Position numbers and translations under genes: made by a program
Notes under the pieces: model-generated
Told to the model about the DNA's origin: nothing
What the model saw: only the letters and a program-made list of their open reading frames with translations
Databases searched by the model: none
Assembly (NCBI RefSeq): GCF_007997285.1
Contig: NZ_VORX01000002.1
Span: forward strand, 186,001 to 250,000
DNA: 64,000 bases
From: Gelidibacter salicanalis
GTDB lineage: Bacteria; Bacteroidota; Bacteroidia; Flavobacteriales; Flavobacteriaceae
Direction of reading: 5' to 3'
In this document: piece after piece, positions 1 through 6,909 of the stretch
How positions within the stretch are numbered: position 1 is the stretch's first letter
Layout: each line of letters starts with the position of its first letter

Positions 1-310
1 AGGTTGGTTAATGCTTTACCACGGGGTGATCAATACCTGTAACGGATTCCGTTATGCAATGGGTGCCGCTATTTTAGACGAACACCAACCAGATAAAGTA
101 AAATACAGAACGCAACCTTATTTATTAGGACCTGCTGAACTTTATGAAACCACTGGCGATGTGCCTAATGTGGTATTCCCTTGTGCAGCCTTACACGATA
201 CCAAAGAAGATAAATTGGCGGTCTATTACGGTGCCGCAGATACTGTTGTGGCAATGGCCTTCGGGAAATTGAGCGAAGTGGTGCAATTCACAAAAGATAA
301 TAGTTTATAA
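1..310 (+). CDS. GH130 family beta-mannoside phosphorylase, C-terminal part (cut by window start)
   Basis: Only the last ~102 residues are present; the reading frame is open to the left edge, so this is truncation by the window and not a broken gene. The tail carries typical GH130 features: a GWLMLYHGV strand, a segment in which the product names a derived arginine/tyrosine-rich loop, and the NVVFPC motif near the end. Family members phosphorolyse beta-1,4-mannosides; those in N-glycan loci act on Man-beta-1,4-GlcNAc, releasing mannose-1-phosphate, normally in the cytoplasm. It lies 11 bases before the CBM9-like gene and heads the same strand as GH92, GH18 and PNGase-like genes, which supports the N-glycan core role. 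The exact substrate is inferred from context. Confidence 0.85.
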   Translation, partial: GWLMLYHGVINTCNGFRYAMGAAILDEHQPDKVKYRTQPYLLGPAELYETTGDVPNVVFPCAALHDTKEDKLAVYYGAADTVVAMAFGKLSEVVQFTKDNSL

Positions 311-321
311 AAACAACTCCT

Positions 322-1392
322 ATGGATTTGAAATTTCGATATGCATTAGTATGCTTTTGGTGTCTGTCTTTGACTGCTTTTGCCCAAACAACTAACGGCA
401 AAATGCCTAAGAGTTATATCGCCTATCACACAACAGATTCTATAACAATTGATGGAAAGGATGCTGATGCGTCTTGGGATAAAGTGGAATGGACTGATTT
501 GTTTATTGATATTGAAGGGGTCAAAAAACCGACCTACAATACCCAAGCAAAAATGTTATGGGATAGTACTTATTTCTACATTTTAGCTAAAATGGAAGAG
601 CCACACGTATGGGCAGATATTACAGAGCACGACGCGATTATCTTTCATAATAACGATTTTGAAGTATTTATCGACCCCACTGGCGATACCCATAATTATT
701 ATGAAATTGAGATCAACACCATCAACACCGTGTGGGATTTATTTGTGTCAAAACCTTATCGCGAAGATAATGTGGTGTTGAATGATTGGACGGCTACGGG
801 AATGAAATCTGCTATATCCATTGACGGCACTTTAAATAATCCGAAGGATACTGATAAAGGATGGATGCTTGAAATAGCTATTCCGTGGAGCGTTTTCAAG
901 AAAGCCTATTTTGAAGAAAATGTACCTAAAGACGACTTTTGGCGCGTGAATTTTTCTAGAGTCAATTGGGATTATCAACTAAATGACGGTGCTTACGGAC
1001 GCAAGAAAGATGCGGAAGGCAATTACCTCCCGGAATACAATTGGGTATGGTCGCCACAAGGTGTCATTAACATGCACGAACCTGAACATTGGGGTTATGT
1101 CTATTTTTCTTCAAAAGAAGCTGGAGCAAAAGATACGTTTGAAATTCCAAATGACGAAAAAATCAAATGGGGATTGTATGAACTGTATCGCGCGCAAAAG
1201 AAACATTTTGAAACTCATGCAGCCTGGGCCACGTCATTAGATAGTTTGATGACCTCGCCAATAATCATTGAAGGCAAGACCATCACCCCTAAACTTGAAA
1301 ACCATAGTTTCGGATGGACGATTTCAGTTAGGAGTCCGTTTTCAAATAAATTTTTGATTATAAAAGAGGATGGTAAATTTAAGATAAAATAA
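322..1392 (+). CDS. Exported carbohydrate-binding family 9-like protein
   Basis: A 356-residue protein with a Sec signal peptide (cleavage near residue 21, after AFA-Q). The rest resembles the CBM9-like/DOMON-type beta-sandwich proteins of Bacteroidota: an early ITIDGKDADASWDKVEW segment, then DFEVFIDPTGD followed by a YYEIEINTINTVWD strand, and a later GWMLEIAIPW strand. No catalytic residues are recognisable. Such proteins occur in glycan loci but most have no proven ligand; some are found beside mannosyl-glycan enzymes. Its place between GH130 and GH29 suggests a periplasmic or surface glycan-binding accessory. The domain call is fairly secure, the role is not. Confidence 0.8.
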   Translation: MDLKFRYALVCFWCLSLTAFAQTTNGKMPKSYIAYHTTDSITIDGKDADASWDKVEWTDLFIDIEGVKKPTYNTQAKMLWDSTYFYILAKMEEPHVWADITEHDAIIFHNNDFEVFIDPTGDTHNYYEIEINTINTVWDLFVSKPYREDNVVLNDWTATGMKSAISIDGTLNNPKDTDKGWMLEIAIPWSVFKKAYFEENVPKDDFWRVNFSRVNWDYQLNDGAYGRKKDAEGNYLPEYNWVWSPQGVINMHEPEHWGYVYFSSKEAGAKDTFEIPNDEKIKWGLYELYRAQKKHFETHAAWATSLDSLMTSPIIIEGKTITPKLENHSFGWTISVRSPFSNKFLIIKEDGKFKIK

Positions 1393-1424
1393 AAATAGAA
1401 TAATAAAAGATTTAGCGGTTAGAT

Positions 1425-1457
1425 AGACCTCACAGGTTTATAAAACCTGTGAGGTCT
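1425..1457. repeat. Perfect 15-bp inverted repeat (hairpin) between genes
   Basis: The arms at 1425-1439 and 1443-1457 are perfect reverse complements separated by a three-base loop (ata). The arm reads agacctcacaggttt. There is no T-run directly after the stem, so it is not a classical intrinsic terminator. Elements of very similar sequence are, to my knowledge, scattered between genes in flavobacterial genomes, so this may be a dispersed palindromic repeat that also affects mRNA stability or termination between the CBM9-like gene and GH29. Confidence 0.85.
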
Positions 1458-1542
1458 CGGCCACCCTCAAAGATACAAGAAGTTTATTTCTTATAATTAA
1501 TTGTGCCACGTGCAGGACAAACTAAATTTAAAAATAACCCAG

Positions 1543-3156
1543 ATGGAGTTCCATAAACACATTTTAATTTTATTCTTAATCGGATTTTTGAGCTTCCCTG
1601 CTCTTTCGCAAGACAAAGACTTGTCATGGGAAGAACTCAGTGCAACTTATGAATTCCCAGCGTGGTATACAGAAGCCAGATTCGGAATTTGGGTGCATTG
1701 GGGTGCGCAAACTGAACCTATGCAAGGAGGCGGATGGTATGCGAGACACATGTATATGGAAGATGTGAAGCATGAAAAATGGGGGAGAAACGCTTATGCC
1801 TTTCACAATAAAACCTATGGCCATCCATCTGAAATTGGGTATAAAGATGTGCTTAATGAGTGGAAAGCTGATAAGCTAGACACGGATGCGCTTGTTTCAT
1901 ATTTCAAAAGTGTTGGTGCCAAGTATTTTGTTGCCTTAGCCAATCATCATGATCATTTTGATAATTTTAATTCTACCTACCACCCTTGGAATTCCGTTAA
2001 TTTGGGTCCAAAACGTGATATTATAAGAGAGTTTGAACAGTCATCTAAAAAGTACAACATGAGGTTTGGGGTGAGTTCACATGATGACCGCTTTTTGGGT
2101 TGGTGGGAACCTGCTTTTGGAGCGGACACTTCAGGACCTTATAAAGGTGTTCCTTACGATGGACATATGACCATTGAAGATGGCAAAAGCAAATGGTGGG
2201 AAGGCTTGGATCCAGCCGATTTATACGGATTGCCACCAGCACAACGGACACCTGAATACATTGAAGGGGTTAAGAAAAATTGGAAACTGCGTCACACTGA
2301 ACTTGTTACAAAATACGATTTGGATTACTTGTGGTTTGATGGCTATAATTTCCCTTATGGCGATTATGGAAAGGCCGTGAGCACCACATATTTCAACAAA
2401 AAACGTGAGAGCAATGGGAAGATTGATGCGGTTTTAGCGGGTAAATTTAGCAGTGAACCCACAACCGTTAAAGATATTGAACGTGGTGGCGCTTCTGAAA
2501 TATTAGCTTTTCCGTGGCAAGGGATCACGACACTGCGTACGTGGTTTTATAAAGAAGATGAAGGCGATCTGGACTATCGCCATAGCACCAGAACCGTTAT
2601 CGAAACCTTGGCAGATTACAATAGTAAAAATGGGAACCTTGTGCTAAATGTGGAGCTGTTACGTGATGGCACCATTCCTACAACTCAAAAACTAATTTTG
2701 GATGACGTTGGCGCATGGATACGCCTTAACAGTGAAGCTGTTTACGCCAGCAAACCTTGGAAAGTATATGGAGATAATCTGGATTCTTATCTCAAGGTTT
2801 TAGAAAATAGTGCTATTGGAGAAGCAGATCTTGAGGCCTTAAAAAAGCAAAAGAGCGAGGAACATTTCAATGAAAGAACCCTCTCCAGTCCAGCTTATGG
2901 TAAAGATGAGGTGCGGTATACCACGAACGGAGATGTGCTGTATATGTTTGTACTTAATCCAGCAGAAGGGCAAATTGAATTGCCAACTTTAGGACTGAAA
3001 TCACAACAGAAGCCTGGCAAGATAACTGCAATCGAAATGATTGGGAGTAACCAAAAAATCGAGTTTAAACAAGACAATACTAAACTAGTACTGACAGTGC
3101 CAGCAAATCGTCCTAATAATTTAACAACGGTATTTAGAATTAAAGGAGTTCTATAA
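1543..3156 (+). CDS. GH29 alpha-L-fucosidase (first of three)
   Basis: The start is placed at the ATG at 1543 because it opens directly onto a signal peptide (hydrophobic stretch ending FPALSQ); the frame extends upstream to a TTG at 1501 but those residues are not signal-like. The 537-residue product has the GH29 fold signatures: RFGIWVHWG near the N-terminus, ALANHHDHFD, and YLWFDG, whose Asp266 is the expected nucleophile of this retaining family. A short beta-sandwich C-terminal domain follows. It should remove alpha-L-fucose from glycoconjugates in the periplasm or at the surface. Linkage (core alpha-1,6, core alpha-1,3 or Lewis type) cannot be told from sequence. It differs clearly from the other two GH29 proteins here, implying different fucose linkages. 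Confidence 0.9.
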   Translation: MEFHKHILILFLIGFLSFPALSQDKDLSWEELSATYEFPAWYTEARFGIWVHWGAQTEPMQGGGWYARHMYMEDVKHEKWGRNAYAFHNKTYGHPSEIGYKDVLNEWKADKLDTDALVSYFKSVGAKYFVALANHHDHFDNFNSTYHPWNSVNLGPKRDIIREFEQSSKKYNMRFGVSSHDDRFLGWWEPAFGADTSGPYKGVPYDGHMTIEDGKSKWWEGLDPADLYGLPPAQRTPEYIEGVKKNWKLRHTELVTKYDLDYLWFDGYNFPYGDYGKAVSTTYFNKKRESNGKIDAVLAGKFSSEPTTVKDIERGGASEILAFPWQGITTLRTWFYKEDEGDLDYRHSTRTVIETLADYNSKNGNLVLNVELLRDGTIPTTQKLILDDVGAWIRLNSEAVYASKPWKVYGDNLDSYLKVLENSAIGEADLEALKKQKSEEHFNERTLSSPAYGKDEVRYTTNGDVLYMFVLNPAEGQIELPTLGLKSQQKPGKITAIEMIGSNQKIEFKQDNTKLVLTVPANRPNNLTTVFRIKGVL

Positions 3157-3222
3157 TGACGGATGATTTTAATTAACCGATTACAACTAAAGCCAATGGC
3201 ATTTTTTTAAACCACAAAAGAG

Positions 3223-4380
3223 ATGAGATTTATCAAATTTATATTCCTACTACCCCTGTTTTTTGCCTGCAACAATGCACCAGAAAAATCGGAATTGCCA
3301 GTTGAAGCGCAAGAAGTCTCCAAAAAGGATGCAGAACCTGTAGATATGAAAATCATCGGCTATGCGGCAGGATATGAAGATTACGATTTTTCAAAAATTG
3401 ATGCCTCAAAACTGACCCACATCAACTTTGCCTTTGCCAATATTGTAGAAGGTAATGCGGCTTTTGAACTCGACACTGATGCTGCCAAAATTGAAACGCT
3501 AATCGGACTCAAACAACAAAATCCGGACTTAAAAGTATTGTATTCAGTAGGCGGTTGGGTTTGGTCTGATCAATTTTCAACAATGGCTGCGTATGAGGAG
3601 TCACGCAAAATATTTGCAGAAAGTTGTGTGGCATTGCTTAAAAAACATGAATTTGATGGGGTCGATCTCGATTGGGAATATCCAGGCCAACGCGCAGAAG
3701 ACAACGTCTTCCGTCCGTCGGATAAAGATAATTTCACATTGCTTTTAAAAGCTATTCGAGAAGCACTCGATGTGCAAGGTGAAAAAGACAACACCCATTA
3801 TTTATTGACTATCGCCACTGGCGCTGATCAAGCCTATATTGACAATACCAATTTAGGAGAGGCGCACGAATACCTCGATTTTATCAACGTGATGGGCTAC
3901 GATTTTTATCAAGGTTGGATGTATCAAACCGGGCACCACGCCAATTTACACCCATCAGATAAGGAAAAATATGGCGGAAATAGTGGTGTTGAAGCCATTG
4001 AAAGACATATTGTAGCGGGCGTTCCCGTAAACAAACTCGTTTTGGGAATTCCGTTTTATGGCAGACAATGGGAAAAAGTAGCGCCTACGAAGGTTCCTTT
4101 ATACGCTTCGGCTAATGAAGGTGGTTATATCATTTCTTACTGGCAAATTCTTGAGAAAATAAAATCTGGTAACTACGAAAAATTGTATGACGAATCGGCA
4201 AAAGCGTCTTACCTCTGGAGTGCTACCGATAAGGTGATGATCTCGTGGGAAACGCCGAAAGAAATCAAATTAAAAGCAGACTATATTAAAGAAAAAGGCT
4301 TGGGAGGCGCCATGTTTTGGGAGTATAGTTTAGATAAGGATCAAGAATTGTTGAATACGCTTTTTGAAAGCTTACATTAG
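3223..4380 (+). CDS. GH18 lipoprotein (endo-beta-N-acetylglucosaminidase or chitinase type)
   Basis: A 385-residue lipoprotein (lipobox LFFAC, Cys16). It holds the GH18 catalytic signature DGVDLDWE with Asp145, Asp148, Asp150 and catalytic acid Glu152, followed by YPG as in chitinases. INFAFAN, YSVGGW, MGYDFYQGW and a terminal GGAMFWEYSLD complete a TIM-barrel chitinase-like pattern. GH18 enzymes use substrate-assisted cleavage of GlcNAc-beta-1,4 bonds. In an N-glycan locus the expected job is cutting the chitobiose core (ENGase), but the DWEYP motif is more chitinase-like than the DDEY seen in EndoH-type enzymes. The family is certain, the substrate is open. It is followed 17 bases later by the GHL10-like gene. 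Confidence 0.9.
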   Translation: MRFIKFIFLLPLFFACNNAPEKSELPVEAQEVSKKDAEPVDMKIIGYAAGYEDYDFSKIDASKLTHINFAFANIVEGNAAFELDTDAAKIETLIGLKQQNPDLKVLYSVGGWVWSDQFSTMAAYEESRKIFAESCVALLKKHEFDGVDLDWEYPGQRAEDNVFRPSDKDNFTLLLKAIREALDVQGEKDNTHYLLTIATGADQAYIDNTNLGEAHEYLDFINVMGYDFYQGWMYQTGHHANLHPSDKEKYGGNSGVEAIERHIVAGVPVNKLVLGIPFYGRQWEKVAPTKVPLYASANEGGYIISYWQILEKIKSGNYEKLYDESAKASYLWSATDKVMISWETPKEIKLKADYIKEKGLGGAMFWEYSLDKDQELLNTLFESLH

Positions 4381-4397
4381 TAGAAATAATTATTTGC

Positions 4398-5519
4398 ATG
4401 CGGAGAATAACCACATATTTGTTTTTGTTTCTGATTGTCGTAGCACTTAGTGGTTGTAATCAAAAGGAGCGCAAACAGGAGACTGCAGCAAATGTGAAGT
4501 CCGCAGAACTGAAGGCTTTTAATTTTGGCACCTGGATCACTTCAAACAAAGCAACATCCAACGCAGATTATGCCGCTGAATTCAAACGGTATAAAGAAGG
4601 TGGTATAGATGAGTTGCTCATCAACACGGCTACAGACGTTGAAGAATTGGAGCGTTTGGTGGCTATAGCATCAAAAGAAGGTCTTAAGGTACACGCTTGG
4701 ATGTGGGCGGTCAACCGACCAGGAGATACCATTGCCCAAAAACATCCGGAGTGGTATATGGTGAGCAGAGATGGCAAATCGTGCTATGACACCCAGCCTT
4801 ACGTAAACTATTACCAATGGCTTTGCCCCACCAGAGAAGCGTCTCGGAACCATATTTTAAGTTTGGTAGAACGTATGGCCAAAGTGGAAGGCATTGAAAG
4901 TGTACATCTCGATTATATCCGATTCCCGGATATTTTCTTGCCCATAGGATTACTGCCTAAATACAACCTTACCCAAGATACTGAAATGGCGGAATACGAT
5001 TTCTGTTATTGTGAAGCCTGTATCAGTGCTTTCGAAAAAATCCATCACAAAAATCCACTGGAAAGTAACAATACCGCGATTGACATGGAATGGAAGAATT
5101 TCCGGTTGAATGCCATTAGAAACTTGGTCAATGACGCTTACGAGATCGTCCATATAAACAACAAAAAACTGACTGCTGCTGTTTTTCCTTATCCAGAAAT
5201 GGCTGACCATATGGTGCGCCAACGTTGGGATAAATGGAATATTGATGCCGTTTATCCGATGATTTACCACGGCTTTTACAACGAAGAAATCGACTGGATT
5301 GGTTATGCCACCAACCAAGGTGTCACCGATTTAGAATCTAAAAATGTCGGATTACATACGGGCGTTTTTCTGCCCCCATTTACATCTGCCGAAGAACTTA
5401 AAGTAGCCATTCAATATGCTAAGGATAACGGCGCCAAAGGCGTGACATTTTTTGACGGTCCACAATTAACAGATGCCTATTTACAGACTATTAAAGAAAT
5501 AAAAGGAAGCTTTAACTAA
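4398..5519 (+). CDS. Putative glycoside hydrolase, GHL10/DUF187 (YddW-like) lipoprotein
   Basis: A 373-residue lipoprotein (lipobox ALSGC, Cys20). The body resembles the YddW/GHL10 (DUF187) TIM-barrel group: an early WITSNKA strand, GLKVHAWMWAVN, a central HLDYIRFPD motif typical of this group, a CYCEACISAF segment, and TAAVFPYPE with DAVYPMIYH near the end. It is not a true GH10 xylanase. Biochemical function is largely unknown for close relatives; the barrel and conserved acidic residues argue for a sugar-cleaving enzyme. Its position between GH18 and the sugar importer makes it a candidate for an uncharacterised step in glycan breakdown. The family is recognised with good confidence, activity is unknown. 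Confidence 0.75.
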   Translation: MRRITTYLFLFLIVVALSGCNQKERKQETAANVKSAELKAFNFGTWITSNKATSNADYAAEFKRYKEGGIDELLINTATDVEELERLVAIASKEGLKVHAWMWAVNRPGDTIAQKHPEWYMVSRDGKSCYDTQPYVNYYQWLCPTREASRNHILSLVERMAKVEGIESVHLDYIRFPDIFLPIGLLPKYNLTQDTEMAEYDFCYCEACISAFEKIHHKNPLESNNTAIDMEWKNFRLNAIRNLVNDAYEIVHINNKKLTAAVFPYPEMADHMVRQRWDKWNIDAVYPMIYHGFYNEEIDWIGYATNQGVTDLESKNVGLHTGVFLPPFTSAEELKVAIQYAKDNGAKGVTFFDGPQLTDAYLQTIKEIKGSFN

Positions 5520-5529
5520 CACATAACCT

Positions 5530-6843
5530 ATGTCCAACCAGAAATCATACCGATCCGCATTTATTTTATTGACCATCCTATTTTTCCTTTGGGGATTTAT
5601 AACAGTGCTGGTCGATTCCCTAATTCCGCGATTGCGTGAACTGTTTACCTTAACTTATTTTCAGGCAGGACTGGTTCAATTCGCGTTTTTTGGAGCTTAT
5701 TTTCTACTCTCCATCCCGGCAAGTTATATCCTTTCCAAAATTGGCTATAAAAAAGGAATCATCCTCGGATTATTGACCATGGCTTTGGGCTGTTTACTGT
5801 TTTATCCGGCCGCTTCCTATCGTGTGTTTGGCATATTTATGTTGGCGTATTTTATTCTCGCTGGTGGGATTACCATTCTGCAGGTAGCTGCAAATCCATT
5901 TGTCGCTGTTTTGGGTTCAGAGGATGGCGCATCGAGTAGATTAAATCTTTCTCAGGCTTTCAATTCCTTAGGAACTGCAATTGCTCCGGCTATTGGAGCG
6001 CTATTTATTTTGAGCGATGTGATAAAAACAAAAGATGAAATTGCAGTTTTGGATAGTTCTGCAAAAGAGGCCTACCTCTCCGCAGAAGCTGCAGCCGTGC
6101 AAACGCCATTTTTAGGCTTGGCACTTTTTATAGGACTGATCGCTGTGATATTTTTGTTTGCAAAATTACCTACCATGATTTCAGAAACGTCTACCGGAAC
6201 GTATAAGGAAGCTCTAAAGAATAAAAAACTGATGCAAGGGGTTTTGGGTATTTTCTTTTACGTAGGTGCTGAGGTCGCTATTGGGAGTTATTTGGTCAAC
6301 TACTTTTTAGATATGAATCTGGTTTCCGTTATTAAAGAATCGAGCTTGATGCGATCTATTGCTGAAACCATTTTAAATTCAGGTTTGGCAGATAAAGATG
6401 GTAAAGCTGTTGTGGGTGTTTTTGTAACTTTCTATTGGTCAGGAGCGATGATTGGAAGATTTGTTGGTGCTTATCTTACTAAAATTATGCAGCCAGGAAA
6501 AGTCTTGGCTATTTTCGCCATCATCTCCATCAGTTTGATTGTGCTATCAATCAGTACGGTTGGATTGGTGAGTATGTGGAGTATTTTGGCGGTTGGTTTA
6601 TTCAATTCCATCATGTTCCCAACCATTTTTACGCTAGCTATCGACGGTATTGGACATTTAAAACCAAAAGCTTCAGGAATGCTGTGTACTGCTATTGTGG
6701 GTGGCGCCATAATTCCTCCAGTTTTCGGATTTTTAACCGATCACATAGCATTTAAAAACGCCATGATTTTTATTATACTGTGCTATGCGTATATTGTGTG
6801 GTTTGGGTATAAAAATGGCAAAGCGAAAGTTGTTGTTGTGTAG
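5530..6843 (+). CDS. MFS sugar:H+ symporter, FucP/NagP-like
   Basis: A 437-residue, twelve-helix membrane protein of the major facilitator superfamily, fucose/glucose-galactose (FGP) branch. Features seen are the N-terminal FFLWGFITVLVDSLIPRL helix typical of FucP-like carriers, ILQVAANPFVAVLG in helix 4, and GRFVGAYL in the second half. Family members import L-fucose, galactose, glucose or N-acetylglucosamine across the inner membrane. Within this locus, GlcNAc or fucose released by the GH20, GH84 or GH29 enzymes is the natural cargo; the sequence does not decide which. It starts 10 bases after the GHL10-like gene, so it is probably cotranscribed. A purine-rich repeat separates it from the following GH92. 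Confidence 0.88.
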   Translation: MSNQKSYRSAFILLTILFFLWGFITVLVDSLIPRLRELFTLTYFQAGLVQFAFFGAYFLLSIPASYILSKIGYKKGIILGLLTMALGCLLFYPAASYRVFGIFMLAYFILAGGITILQVAANPFVAVLGSEDGASSRLNLSQAFNSLGTAIAPAIGALFILSDVIKTKDEIAVLDSSAKEAYLSAEAAAVQTPFLGLALFIGLIAVIFLFAKLPTMISETSTGTYKEALKNKKLMQGVLGIFFYVGAEVAIGSYLVNYFLDMNLVSVIKESSLMRSIAETILNSGLADKDGKAVVGVFVTFYWSGAMIGRFVGAYLTKIMQPGKVLAIFAIISISLIVLSISTVGLVSMWSILAVGLFNSIMFPTIFTLAIDGIGHLKPKASGMLCTAIVGGAIIPPVFGFLTDHIAFKNAMIFIILCYAYIVWFGYKNGKAKVVVV

Positions 6844-6907
6844 AAAGAAAAGAGAATAGAGAGAAGAGAATAGAGAGAAGAGAAAATAGAGAAGAGAGAA
6901 TAGAGAG
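6842..6907. repeat. Purine-rich degenerate tandem repeat upstream of GH92
   Basis: About 66 bases almost wholly of G and A on the + strand, made of imperfect units such as gaatagagagaaga. It fills the gap between the MFS and GH92 genes and ends two bases before the GH92 ATG. A near-identical tract occurs at 38828-38886. Because it abuts the start codon it may influence translation initiation of the mannosidase. Confidence 0.85.
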
Positions 6908-6909
6908 TC

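Noticed and set aside
1501-1542. Extended N-terminus of the first GH29 from a TTG start
   Set aside because: The ATG at 1543 directly opens a signal peptide; the upstream residues would bury it.
4950-5318. 122-residue - strand ORF
   Set aside because: It is the opposite-strand shadow of the GHL10-like gene, with no homology or independent start signals.
4398-5519. True GH10 xylanase
   Set aside because: The HLDYIRFPD motif and overall pattern fit the GHL10/DUF187 group, and canonical GH10 nucleophile motifs are not evident.
6842-6907. CRISPR array
   Set aside because: The purine-rich units are short, degenerate and lack unique spacers of regular length; no cas genes are present.
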